Assembly (NCBI GenBank): GCA_934466475.1
Contig: CAKSLI010000001.1
Location: 62,001-126,000 of the forward strand
Length of the DNA: 64,000 nt
Reading direction: 5' to 3'
From: an uncultured Oscillospiraceae bacterium
GTDB lineage: Bacteria; Bacillota; Clostridia; Oscillospirales; Ruminococcaceae
The notes beneath the pieces were generated by a model. That model was not told the DNA's origin, did no database searches, and was given only the letters and a program-made list of their open reading frames with translations. Every line of letters starts with the position of its first letter. Within the stretch, counting starts at the first letter, position 1. The translations under genes were made by a program, and so were the position numbers. Below, piece after piece: positions 34,479-42,827 of the stretch.

Positions 34479-35429
34479 TCAGCGCCCCTGCCAGTCGGGA
34501 TTTACGACATTGTTGTTGACTATGTTGTCGTAAACTATTTTAGCGCGGCGGCGCTGTTCCTTGGCATCGTCATCGTTTCCTGTCATGTTGCTGGAGAATT
34601 CCTCGCGGATATAAAGCCCTACCGTGTCCGGGCAGCTCTTCCAGCGTGCCTCCTTGATGAAGCCGGTTGTGTTGAGCTGGAGCCCGCAGCCGTCATAAAG
34701 CACGGCGTCCGGGTATTCATCCGACATATCGGAGAAGAACTGCACCAGCAGGTGGGCGTCTTCCTCTTCGTCCGTTCCCGCCTCGGAGGTGCCGTTGGTG
34801 GCTATGGAATTTATCAGCGGGATAATCCCGGTATCCGTGAGGTAGAGCTGGCTGTCGCCCGCCATAAGCTCCGAAGAAAATTTCAGGTTGTTGGAATCGT
34901 AATACTCAGACAGACCATTCTCCGTAGACAGGTTGATGAAGTTCACCGCAACGTGGACATAGCCGTTGCCGTCAAAATCCGGGCAGTAGCGCTCCAGTGC
35001 GGTCTCGATGTCCTTGGTCTTTGCGTATATTCCGGAGGAGTTCGAGTTGGATATCGCGAGCACATAGAGGTCGCGCTTCTCGCGGGTAACGAGCTGGACG
35101 GTCAGTATCGTAACCAGCACCAGCGTGAATGCGATCCCGATAACGCGCCACTTATAGTGATAGAAGAAATTCTCGACTGCTTTCCAGCCGGTGGGCTTTT
35201 CGTAGACGGGCTCGCCCTCCTCGGGGAATTCCTCGCTCTCCTCGATTATGCCCTGCTTCAGCTTCAGCAGCTCGGCTCTTTCGCGCTGCTGGCGCTGCTG
35301 CTCCTCTATTTCGCGGCGGACCTTTTCCATGGGGTCTTTCTTTTTGCGGCGAATGGGCTGAGCGGAGCCGTCATCGTCATTCAGAATGCTTTTGTACTGG
35401 TTTTCTTTGTTTTCGTTGTTATCTGGCAT
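34479..35429 (-). CDS. Single-pass membrane protein with extracellular domain, unknown function
   Basis: A 316-residue protein. Residues 1-85 are charged and probably coiled (MEKVRREIEEQQRQQRERAE). One transmembrane segment lies at about 100-120 (RVIGIAFTLVLVTILTVQLV), followed by an extracytoplasmic domain of about 195 residues with an acidic middle (TDEEEDAH). The layout, cytoplasmic coil plus one TM plus outer domain, is common in unnamed clostridial proteins. AGGAGAATAAA precedes the ATG. Possibly in an operon with the two small membrane genes upstream. Confidence 0.7.
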   Translation of the reverse strand: MPDNNENKENQYKSILNDDDGSAQPIRRKKKDPMEKVRREIEEQQRQQRERAELLKLKQGIIEESEEFPEEGEPVYEKPTGWKAVENFFYHYKWRVIGIAFTLVLVTILTVQLVTREKRDLYVLAISNSNSSGIYAKTKDIETALERYCPDFDGNGYVHVAVNFINLSTENGLSEYYDSNNLKFSSELMAGDSQLYLTDTGIIPLINSIATNGTSEAGTDEEEDAHLLVQFFSDMSDEYPDAVLYDGCGLQLNTTGFIKEARWKSCPDTVGLYIREEFSSNMTGNDDDAKEQRRRAKIVYDNIVNNNVVNPDWQGR

Positions 35430-35471
35430 TTTATTCTCCTGTGGGTGAATGGTAAGCGGGGTACATAGCCG

Positions 35472-35864
35472 TCAGCTTTCTGACTTTCCGTTTTTTCGTA
35501 CAAGATGGGTCACCGGGGTAATAGTCACGCACAGCGCGGAGTATATCACGAAATATACCATGAATCCTCCCGCCTCAGCGCCGAAAACCGTGCCTTCCGA
35601 AAGCAGGAACGCAAGCGGCGGGAAAAGCGCAGTGAACCATCTGCGCCGCAGATCCCACCCGGCAAAGACCGAGGCGGCAATGCAGAACAACGGGTCCAGC
35701 GCAAAGAAAAGCGCGAGACACGCCATCATTCCCGCGTTTGAGGGGGCGGCAGCCGTGATTATCGCCGGAATAAGCAGCATTACGACAAGGCTCGCCGCCA
35801 GCGCGGAAGCCGTGATTATGATGTCGCGGCGGTGAGCCCTGATGAATGCGAGTATTTCAGACAT
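35472..35864 (-). CDS. Small membrane protein, paralogue of its upstream neighbour
   Basis: A 130-residue protein with three to four hydrophobic segments starting MSEILAFIRAHRRDIIITAS. It aligns by eye with the protein at 35857: shared (A)F(I/L)xxHRR(D/G)II near the N-terminus and G(W/R)DL(R/K)RRW in the middle. The start overlaps the upstream stop by 8 bases, so translation is coupled. Function unknown. Confidence 0.7.
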   Translation of the reverse strand: MSEILAFIRAHRRDIIITASALAASLVVMLLIPAIITAAAPSNAGMMACLALFFALDPLFCIAASVFAGWDLRRRWFTALFPPLAFLLSEGTVFGAEAGGFMVYFVIYSALCVTITPVTHLVRKNGKSES

Positions 35865-36237
35865 TGTGGTTCTCCTGCTTGTCGGATTTGTTTTTGCAGC
35901 GTTTCATTATTATCAGCGTGATTATCAAGAATAAAAGCTCTATCGCGATGTAGATGTAAATAAGCCCGCCACATTCTATAAAGAATAACAGCTGCAAAAC
36001 AGCGATATGCCATCTTCTTTTGAGGTCGCGTCCGGCATATATCCCGACAGCAAGGGATATTACAGGATAGATCACATAAGCCAGCGGAACTACGATAAAA
36101 AAAAGAGTATTGAAGTTCTCAATATTATCTATGAGCGGGTAGACAACCAGTAACATAACGACGTCAAAGGCAAGAAATGACGTGGTCGTTATGATACCGC
36201 GCCGGTGCCTTTTGAGAAATGCTGCGAACTTATTCAT
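35857..36237 (-). CDS. Small membrane protein, paralogue of its downstream neighbour
   Basis: A 126-residue protein starting MNKFAAFLKRHRRGIITTTS, with hydrophobic segments at about residues 15-38, 45-65, 80-115. The motif GRDLKRRW and the N-terminal HRR show it is a tandem duplicate of the next gene. Start set at the ATG after AGAGGG. The basic tail KRCKNKSDKQ is cytoplasmic by the positive-inside rule. Function unknown. Confidence 0.7.
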   Translation of the reverse strand: MNKFAAFLKRHRRGIITTTSFLAFDVVMLLVVYPLIDNIENFNTLFFIVVPLAYVIYPVISLAVGIYAGRDLKRRWHIAVLQLLFFIECGGLIYIYIAIELLFLIITLIIMKRCKNKSDKQENHNV

Positions 36238-36299
36238 ATCGTTACCCTCTGCACGGCGCATTATACCGCTAATTATGGCGGCGAATCACGCTCTATAAA

Positions 36300-36335
36300 T
36301 CATAAAGCCGCAGAGTGGCTTTGCGGCTTTATTGT
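36300..36335 (-). terminator. Terminator of lysS
   Basis: On the minus strand AATAAAGCCGC / GCGGCTTTATG hairpin about 18 bases after the lysS stop, ending in TTTAT. Confidence 0.75.
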
Positions 36336-36350
36336 TCGTATTCTGGTGAA

Positions 36351-37868
36351 TTACTTCTCAGGCTTCATCGTCGGGAAGAGCAGAACATCGCGAATGCTTG
36401 CGGAATCAGTCAGCAGCATAACGAGACGGTCGAAGCCGAATCCCAGACCGCCTGTCGGAGGCAGACCGTATTCCAGCGCGGTGATGAAGTCCTCGTCAAC
36501 CTGCGCGTCGTTTCCGCCCTTAGCGCGCTTTGCAGCGACCTGCTTTACGAAGCGCTCCTTCTGGTCGATCGGGTCGTTCAGCTCGGAGAATGCGTTGCCG
36601 AACTCTGTTCCGTTGATGAAGTACTCAAAGCGCTCGGTGAATGCCGGGAACTCGGGCTTTCTCTTGGCAAGCGGAGAGTTCTCAACGGGATAATCGTAGA
36701 TTATTGTCGGCTGAATGAGGTTATCCTCAACGAACGCCTCGAAGAATGCGATAAGAACGTGTCCCTTTGTGGAGTTTTCGTCCAGCTCGTCGTCAACGTG
36801 GTGCTCCTTTGCGCAGGCTCTTGCGGCTGCGTCGTCCTCCCAGCTGTAATAATCAACGCCGGCGTACTTCTTGACTGCGTCTATCATGGTGAGGCGCTCC
36901 CATGGCTTGCCTACCGCAATCTCCTTGCCCTGATAGGTAACTGTGTCAGTGCCGCATACGTTAAGGGTGACTGTGCGGTAAAGCTCCTCAATGAGATCCA
37001 TCATGCCGAAGTAATCAAGGTATGCCTGATACATCTCAATGGTGGTGAACTCAGGATTGTGAGTAGCGTCCATGCCCTCGTTGCGGAATATTCTTCCGAC
37101 CTCGTAAACCTTGTCGAAGCCGCCTACAATAAGGCGCTTCAGATAGAGCTCGGTCTCTATTCTGAGGTACATATCAATGTCGAGCGCGTTGTGGTGGGTC
37201 TTGAACGGACGTGCGGCAGCGCCTATCTCCAGCGGAAGCAGTGTAGGTGTGTCTACCTCAAGATAACCGTGTCCATCGAGGAAGTTCCTGATCTCGCGGA
37301 GTATTCTGGAGCGCTTTACGAATGTATCCTTGTTCTCCGGGTTTGCGATGAGGTCAAGATAGCGCTTTCTGTAACGCTCCTCCTTATCCTTGAGGCCGTG
37401 CCACTTCTCGGGCAGCGGAAGCAGGGACTTGGACAGCAGGGTTATCTCCTCTGCGTGAACGGAGATCTCGCCCATTTTTGTACGGAAAACCTTGCCCTTT
37501 ATGCCGACGATATCGCCGAGATCCCACTTCTTGAACTCAGCGTAGGCGTCCTCGCCCACATCGTCCTTGCGGACATATACCTGCATTCTGTCCGAGCCGT
37601 CACGGACATCCATGAAGCTTGCCTTGCCCATGATACGGCGGGTCATCATTCTGCCTGCGATGGCAACGTCAGTGTTTTCGAGTTCCTCGAAGCGGCCGCG
37701 TATCTCCTTGTTGGTGATAGTCACCGGGAACTTTGTTATCTTATAGGGATCCTTGCCGGCTGCCTTGAGCGCTGCGAGCTTCTCCAGCCTTACGCGGTGC
37801 TGTTCGTCGAGCTGCTCGGCGGTCATCTCCTCGTTCTGCTCTGCCTGGTTTTCGATATTCTCTGCCAT
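36351..37868 (-). CDS. lysS: Lysyl-tRNA synthetase, class II
   Basis: A 505-residue synthetase: OB-fold anticodon domain (about residues 55-165) and class II core with motif 1 (FLDGHGYLEVDTPTL), motif 2 (IFRNEGMDATHNPEFTTIE) and motif 3 (GLGFGFDRLVMLLT). It charges tRNA-Lys. A 3-base gap separates it from greA, so they form an operon; the greA-lysS order is common in Firmicutes. An acidic N-terminal extension of about 30 residues (AEQNEEMTAEQLDEQ) is present. Confidence 0.98.
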   Translation of the reverse strand: MAENIENQAEQNEEMTAEQLDEQHRVRLEKLAALKAAGKDPYKITKFPVTITNKEIRGRFEELENTDVAIAGRMMTRRIMGKASFMDVRDGSDRMQVYVRKDDVGEDAYAEFKKWDLGDIVGIKGKVFRTKMGEISVHAEEITLLSKSLLPLPEKWHGLKDKEERYRKRYLDLIANPENKDTFVKRSRILREIRNFLDGHGYLEVDTPTLLPLEIGAAARPFKTHHNALDIDMYLRIETELYLKRLIVGGFDKVYEVGRIFRNEGMDATHNPEFTTIEMYQAYLDYFGMMDLIEELYRTVTLNVCGTDTVTYQGKEIAVGKPWERLTMIDAVKKYAGVDYYSWEDDAAARACAKEHHVDDELDENSTKGHVLIAFFEAFVEDNLIQPTIIYDYPVENSPLAKRKPEFPAFTERFEYFINGTEFGNAFSELNDPIDQKERFVKQVAAKRAKGGNDAQVDEDFITALEYGLPPTGGLGFGFDRLVMLLTDSASIRDVLLFPTMKPEK

Positions 37869-37871
37869 TTA

Positions 37872-38357
37872 TCAGTCTTCCTCCTTCTTGGTGATGTTGA
37901 GTATCTTGAACTGTATTTCGCCGGAGGGAGCCTCGGCGGTAACGGTTTCTCCTACTGCATGACCGATGAGCGCCTTGCCTATCGGGGATTCATCGGACAT
38001 GTGACCCTTGTCGATGTTGGCTTCACTTGTGCCCACGATCTGGAATGTCATTTCCTCTTCCATTTCGATGTCGAGGATAGTAACGATGTTACCGATTCCG
38101 ACCTTCTCGGTGGAGATCTCATCGTCATCGAGGATTATCGCATGGGCGAGGGTCTGCTCGATCTCAGCGATACGGGACTCAATAAGACCCTGCTCGTTTT
38201 TAGCTTCATCGTACTCACTGTTCTCGGAAAGGTCGCCGAAAGAGCGCGCCATCTTGATCTTGGCTGCGATCTCCGGGCGGACTACGGTCTTGAGATTTTC
38301 AAGCTCTGCCTCGAGCTTCTTAACGCCTGATTTTGTTAACTTTGTTGTAGGCTTCAT
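37872..38357 (-). CDS. greA: Transcription elongation factor GreA
   Basis: A 161-residue GreA. The N-terminal coiled coil carries the tip region RSFGDLSENSEYDEAK with acidic residues that reach into the RNA polymerase secondary channel; the C-terminal FKBP-like domain includes ESPIGKALIGHAVGETV. It restarts backtracked polymerase by RNA cleavage. CTGGAGGAC precedes the ATG. The 69-base gap upstream has a small hairpin (ACAGC/GCTGT) and a possible weak promoter. Confidence 0.98.
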   Translation of the reverse strand: MKPTTKLTKSGVKKLEAELENLKTVVRPEIAAKIKMARSFGDLSENSEYDEAKNEQGLIESRIAEIEQTLAHAIILDDDEISTEKVGIGNIVTILDIEMEEEMTFQIVGTSEANIDKGHMSDESPIGKALIGHAVGETVTAEAPSGEIQFKILNITKKEED

Positions 38358-38426
38358 GTTCGGTTGTCCTCCAGAATCATAATATTATTACAGCGGAATG
38401 CTGTGTAAATCGGTGGTTTGTCGGGG

Positions 38427-39629
38427 TCATTCGGCGGGTATCAGCGGCGTCAGCACCTCAATGGCTTTCTGGAGCTGCGAATCCGCGTCCTCGCTGATAT
38501 TGCCGGGAACTGCCCCGGCGGGGAGCTCGGTCACATAGTCGGGCTTTAGCCCCGTCATATCCCATGTTCCTGAGCTGGTGTATATCTTGCCGACAGAGAT
38601 CGTAAGCGCACTGCCGTCAGAAAAAGCGTATGTGTTCTGCATCACTGCCTTGCCGAAGGTCTGGGTGCCTATCAGCAGCGCGCCGCATTCATCGCGCAGC
38701 ACGGAGGCAAGGAGCTCTGCCGCGGAAACCGTTCCGTTGTCTACGAGTATCGCCATCGGGATATCCAGCGAATTCGCGGAATCCGTCTCTATCAGCGTTT
38801 TCCGGCTTCCATCGGAATATTCCACGGTGGCTGCTATTGCCGAGGGAACGAACTGGTTCAGGATAGGCTTCAGCGCGCTTGTAACTCCGCCGCCGTTCTG
38901 GCGCAGGTCGATTATCAGCGCCTTTGCTCCGACATTCCGGGCGTTTGTGAGCGCCGTGATGAACTGGTCGGAGGTCTTTGCGTTGAACGTAGTGACCTGT
39001 ATATAGCAGATGTTTCCGTTTATCATCCTGGATGAAACGGATTCTATTTCAAGCTGCTGGCGTATGAGGTTCACGGAAATGCTCTCGCCATCGCGCAGGA
39101 GCTGGAGCGCGAGCCTGGTCCCGACTTCGCCTGAGATGCGCTCCATAGCCTGACCGGGTTCCATGGAGAGCAGGCTCTTTCCGTCTATCGCGGTGATTAT
39201 ATCGCCGGCGAGCACGCCGTTAAGCTCCGCAGAGCTGCCTTTGTAGACGGTGGTTATTTTCAGGTAGCCGCTGGAGTCTTCCTCCGCCTCGAAGCCTGCT
39301 CCGAGGATAACGCCCGCCTGGGTCTGCTGGAGCTCATAATAAGCCGAAGGCGCGATGTAGGAGGCGTATTTGTCGCCGGTTCCTGAAATATAGCCGTTTA
39401 TGGTGCTTGCTTCAAGGATGTCGTCGTCAATGGAGCCAGAATCGATGTAGTTCTGCCGCACTGTGGTGTCTATTTCCTGAAGCTTTTCGTATATGCCCTC
39501 GTAGTTCTGCGAGGTGCCTATTTTTGAGTTGTAGATGTTCAGCGACACCGTCCATGTAAGGACGAATGTAATGGCGCAGCCTATCGCCACAAGGCTTATG
39601 GCTATGCCGAGGGATATCTTCTTGTTCAA
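38427..39629 (-). CDS. ctpA: S41-family carboxy-terminal processing protease
   Basis: A 400-residue secreted or membrane-anchored protease. One N-terminal membrane segment (residues 6-26), PDZ domain at about 85-165 (GVLAGDIITAIDGKSL), and S41 catalytic domain with IDLRQNGGG, the nucleophile region NGTVSAAELLASVLRDE (Ser) and TFGKAVMQ (Lys). The start is TTG with GAAAGGAAC upstream. It follows ftsX by 15 bases, suggesting a role in regulating wall hydrolases with FtsEX. Confidence 0.94.
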   Translation of the reverse strand: MNKKISLGIAISLVAIGCAITFVLTWTVSLNIYNSKIGTSQNYEGIYEKLQEIDTTVRQNYIDSGSIDDDILEASTINGYISGTGDKYASYIAPSAYYELQQTQAGVILGAGFEAEEDSSGYLKITTVYKGSSAELNGVLAGDIITAIDGKSLLSMEPGQAMERISGEVGTRLALQLLRDGESISVNLIRQQLEIESVSSRMINGNICYIQVTTFNAKTSDQFITALTNARNVGAKALIIDLRQNGGGVTSALKPILNQFVPSAIAATVEYSDGSRKTLIETDSANSLDIPMAILVDNGTVSAAELLASVLRDECGALLIGTQTFGKAVMQNTYAFSDGSALTISVGKIYTSSGTWDMTGLKPDYVTELPAGAVPGNISEDADSQLQKAIEVLTPLIPAE

Positions 39630-39644
39630 GGTGCTGTTCCTTTC

Positions 39645-40547
39645 TCAGACCTTAATGTGCCTTCCGGTGCTTATCACCGTACCAACTGCGCCGAGGAGCG
39701 CTCCTGCCGCGCAGTTGGCCGCAAGGACGATCCACATGATGTCCTGGAACGGGGTAAACCCGTAGAATCCGAACATCTGCCACAGCGTGAGGTCGGTGGA
39801 GAACAGGGAGAACACGGCGTCATACACCAGCCAGCAGAGCCCCCATGAGGCGGCTCCGGCGAGAATACCGATAAACATACCCTCCACGAAGAACGGAGTT
39901 TTTATGAATCCGCTGGTGGCGCCGACATAGCGCATGATGTTTATTTCGTTGCGCCGGGCGTAAACGCTGGTGCGTATCGAGTTCGACACGATAACTATGC
40001 TGACTGCGACAAGGGCTATCAGCACGGCTCCGCCGATTATCGAGAACGTGTTGCGGATATGGACGAGCACGCTCGCGAAATCATAAGGGGCCTTTACCTG
40101 CTCAACGCCGTCCAGCCCGCTTATGCTGCTGACAACGCGGCGTATATCCGACAGGTCCTTTACGCGTACAAGGAAGGTCTCCGGCATGGGGTTCTCGTCA
40201 AGGTAGTCGAGCAGCTCGCTGTATTCCGCCATATCGTTGCGGAAGTCGGCGAGGGCTTCCTCCTTGGAATAGTACCTGACGTCGGTGAGCTCATTGTTCT
40301 TGTCCAGCACGGATTTTATGTGCTCTACCTGCTTGTCTGTGACGTTTTCCTGGAGGTATATCGTTATTTCGTTCGTGTCCTCGATGTTGCTCATTATCCT
40401 GTTGACGTTCATCATCATCAGGAGAGCGCAGCTCACCAGCAGCAGGCTTACCATGAGTATGCTGAAGCTGGCAAAGGACATCAGGAAATTCTTCCAGACG
40501 GAGGATATTCCCTTTTTTACAAGGTATGTGGCGTTACTCGTCCTCAT
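39645..40547 (-). CDS. ftsX: Cell division protein FtsX
   Basis: A 300-residue ABC-type membrane protein with four TM helices (about residues 25-45, 175-200, 225-245, 270-290) and a large extracellular loop of about 120 residues between helices 1 and 2. FtsX passes FtsE's ATP cycle to peptidoglycan hydrolases outside the cell. It overlaps ftsE by 14 bases. The usual M23 hydrolase partner gene is absent; an S41 protease follows instead. Confidence 0.96.
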   Translation of the reverse strand: MRTSNATYLVKKGISSVWKNFLMSFASFSILMVSLLLVSCALLMMMNVNRIMSNIEDTNEITIYLQENVTDKQVEHIKSVLDKNNELTDVRYYSKEEALADFRNDMAEYSELLDYLDENPMPETFLVRVKDLSDIRRVVSSISGLDGVEQVKAPYDFASVLVHIRNTFSIIGGAVLIALVAVSIVIVSNSIRTSVYARRNEINIMRYVGATSGFIKTPFFVEGMFIGILAGAASWGLCWLVYDAVFSLFSTDLTLWQMFGFYGFTPFQDIMWIVLAANCAAGALLGAVGTVISTGRHIKV

Positions 40548-41226
40548 CTGATGAACCTCCGATCACTTCGTCGAATGTTATCGAACCGTCCTCTATGTTG
40601 ATGATCCTGCCGCCGAAATGCTTTACAAGGTCGTGCTCGTGGGTGACCATGATTATGGTGGTGCCTGCGGAGCGGTTTATGTCCTTCAGCAGCTCAACTA
40701 TCTCGTAGGAAAGGCGCGGGTCGATGTTGCCGGTCGGCTCGTCTGCAATGATGAGACCGGGGTCGTTTGCAAGCGCCCTTGCTATGGCGACTCTCTGCTG
40801 TTCGCCGCCGGAAAGTTCCCGCGGACGGCTCTTCGCCTTATCGGCGAGGTCTACGAGGTTAAGCACGTATGGCACGCGGTTCTTGATGAAGCGCGTGCTC
40901 TTGTCCGCGATACGCAGCACGAACGCAACGTTTTCGTATACGTTGAGCTCCTGTATCAGCCGGAAGTCCTGGAACACCATGCCGATGGAACGGCGGAACT
41001 TCGCAATGGCGTTGCCCTTGAGCTTTGCAAGGTTGCTGCCGTTTACGAACACTCTGCCGGAAGTCGGCGTTATTTCACGCATGAGCAGCTTTACGAGGGT
41101 GGATTTACCCGCGCCGCTGCCGCCGACTATGAATACGAATTCCCCGTCGTTTATCCGGAGGTTTATATCCTGGAGCGCGTCTACTCCGCTGGAGTAGTGT
41201 ACGCTGACATTCTTTAATTCTACCAT
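40534..41226 (-). CDS. ftsE: Cell division ATP-binding protein FtsE
   Basis: A 230-residue ABC ATPase: Walker A GGSGAGKSTLVKLL (residues 35-48), Q-loop FQDFRL, signature LSGGEQQRVAIARAL, Walker B GLIIADEPTG, switch His in MVTHEHD. Starts with GAGGGAGAAG before the ATG. Operon with ftsX and ctpA. No clear promoter was found in the 177 bases upstream. Confidence 0.97.
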   Translation of the reverse strand: MVELKNVSVHYSSGVDALQDINLRINDGEFVFIVGGSGAGKSTLVKLLMREITPTSGRVFVNGSNLAKLKGNAIAKFRRSIGMVFQDFRLIQELNVYENVAFVLRIADKSTRFIKNRVPYVLNLVDLADKAKSRPRELSGGEQQRVAIARALANDPGLIIADEPTGNIDPRLSYEIVELLKDINRSAGTTIIMVTHEHDLVKHFGGRIINIEDGSITFDEVIGGSSDEDE

Positions 41227-41346
41227 TTCTTCTCCCTCGGATTATCGCAGTTTATAGTTCATCTTTTATACTGCTGTCTGTTATGTTATTTTCCCCAAAG
41301 CTTTTCTGTAACGGAGGTTTTTATAACCCCTCTAATACACTTCAAA

Positions 41347-41374
41347 GGCTGTCCCGCCGGGAAGCGGGGCAGCC
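41347..41374 (-). terminator. Terminator of the CdaR/PucR-type regulator
   Basis: On the minus strand GGCTGCCCCGC-TTCCC-GCGGGACAGCC hairpin followed by TTTGAA; the T-run is short. Confidence 0.65.
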
Positions 41375-41403
41375 ATTTCTTTACAGCGTGAATGCTGCGC
41401 CCA

Positions 41404-42489
41404 TCAGAACTTGGTGGGGTTTGCAGCGAGGTATTTCTTTACCATGAGCGCGATCTTGAAGATTATCGCGTGGTCGAATTCGCGCAGGTCGAGACCGGTC
41501 AGCTTCTTTATCTTGTCGAGGCGGTAAACCAGCGTGTTTCTGTGCACGAACAGCTTTCTGGAGGTCTCGGAAACGTTCAGGCTGTTCTCGAAGAACTTCT
41601 GAATGGTGAACAGAGTTTCGTGGTCGAGGGACTCTATGGAATTCTTCTTGAAAACTTCCTTCAGGAACGTCTCGCAGAGCGTTGTCGGCAGGTGGTAGAT
41701 AAGGCGTGCGATACCGAGGTTGTCATAGCTTACGATGTTCTTGTCGGTGTCGAATACCTTTCCGACCTCAAGGGCGGTCTGTGCCTCCTTGAAGGAGCGT
41801 GCGAGGTCCTTTACGCCGACGACAGGCGTGCCTATTCCGACATTGACCTTGGTGAAGAACTCGCTGGAAAGCGTGTCGGAAATGGAGCGCGCGAGCTTTT
41901 CAAGGTCGCGGACGTCTATGTTGTTCTTTACTTCCTTGACGAGGACGATATCGGTTTCGGTTATGTTGAATACGAAATCCTTGTTCTTGTCCGGGAACAG
42001 ATTCTGGATAACGTCATAGGCGGAAACATCGTTTGCGGAAATGACGCTGATGAGGAACACGACCCTGCTGATATCGGAGTTGAAGTGGAGCTCCCTCGCC
42101 TTGAGGCTGATATCGCCTGGCAGAACGTTATCGAGGATTATATTCTTGACGAAGTTGTTCCTGTCGTACTTTTCATCGTAGTACTGCTTTATTCCGGACA
42201 GGGAGATGGCGATGACGCTTGCGTACTTGCCGGCGGGCTCGTCAGTGCCCTCGACGAATACCGCGTAATCCGGCTTTACATGAATGCCGAAGGGCTTGTA
42301 GGTGTAGCCATCGCGGATAAATACCTCGTGGGAATCGCCAAGCTCTATCGGGAAGAAATCGTTGCCGCCGCCGACCCTTGTAAGGTCGCTGCATGCAATG
42401 ATTGTGCCATTTTCGTCAATAACTCCGATGACCCTGTTAACTGCGTCCTTCATCTGATGGACGATGCCCTGGAAAAGCCTGTTAGACAT
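41404..42489 (-). CDS. CdaR/PucR-family transcriptional regulator
   Basis: A 361-residue protein. The N-terminal part (about 1-130) resembles the sugar-diacid-recognition domain of CdaR; the middle has a GGDEF-like fold typical of the family; the C-terminal helix-turn-helix is SLNVSETSRKLFVHRNTLVYRLDKIKKLTG-like (about residues 305-335). Such proteins activate genes for diacid, purine or amino-acid use. No target operon of that kind is adjacent; the divergent neighbour is metG. Confidence 0.88.
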   Translation of the reverse strand: MSNRLFQGIVHQMKDAVNRVIGVIDENGTIIACSDLTRVGGGNDFFPIELGDSHEVFIRDGYTYKPFGIHVKPDYAVFVEGTDEPAGKYASVIAISLSGIKQYYDEKYDRNNFVKNIILDNVLPGDISLKARELHFNSDISRVVFLISVISANDVSAYDVIQNLFPDKNKDFVFNITETDIVLVKEVKNNIDVRDLEKLARSISDTLSSEFFTKVNVGIGTPVVGVKDLARSFKEAQTALEVGKVFDTDKNIVSYDNLGIARLIYHLPTTLCETFLKEVFKKNSIESLDHETLFTIQKFFENSLNVSETSRKLFVHRNTLVYRLDKIKKLTGLDLREFDHAIIFKIALMVKKYLAANPTKF

Positions 42490-42640
42490 TCTATTACCTC
42501 TTTCTGCGGAGCGCGGATATCACAGCCCGCACCGCCACTTTCTGCGGACCCCTCTGGGTCAGGCGGCGCGCGGCGGACGATCCGCGTGTTTTGTTCGTGT
42601 CCTGCCGCCGGATACGGACGGCGATAATACTCTAATCTAT

Positions 42641-42669
42641 ATTGTACTAAAAAATTCAGAAAAAATCAA
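42641..42669 (-). promoter_or_regulatory. Promoter of the CdaR-type regulator
   Basis: On the minus strand TTGATT (42669-42664), 17-base spacer, TACAAT (42646-42641). Confidence 0.8.
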
Positions 42670-42717
42670 GTGTTTTTTATGTATTATGTAAAAATTCCTT
42701 TATTTTTTTCGGTATGC

Positions 42718-42746
42718 TTGCAAATTGAACCGAAAAGTAATATAAT
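42718..42746 (+). promoter_or_regulatory. Promoter of the metG operon
   Basis: TTGCAA, 17-base spacer, TATAAT. Confidence 0.8.
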
Positions 42747-42827
42747 AAAATAGCACAATAATAATCTGATCAGGACAACATTTCCTGTTGATTATCACTA
42801 TAAGTAGAAAAAGAGGTATGTATAACA

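Larger units (their letters stand above)
42490..42827. other. Intergenic region between the CdaR-type regulator and metG
   Basis: A 338-base region with two divergent promoters and no gene. The leader toward the regulator is about 145 nt and very G+C-rich with nested GGCGG/CCGCC complementarity. The metG leader is about 75 nt and has one hairpin (ATAATC…CAGGA / TCCTG…GATTAT). Neither is long enough for a T-box. Confidence 0.7.

Noticed and set aside
36315..38330. A 671-codon plus-strand open frame opposite lysS and greA
   Set aside because: It mirrors the codon structure of two certain genes on the other strand, has no ribosome-binding site and resembles no protein.
42747..42827. T-box or SAM riboswitch before metG
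   Set aside because: The leader is only about 75 nt with one simple hairpin; no conserved motif of either class.
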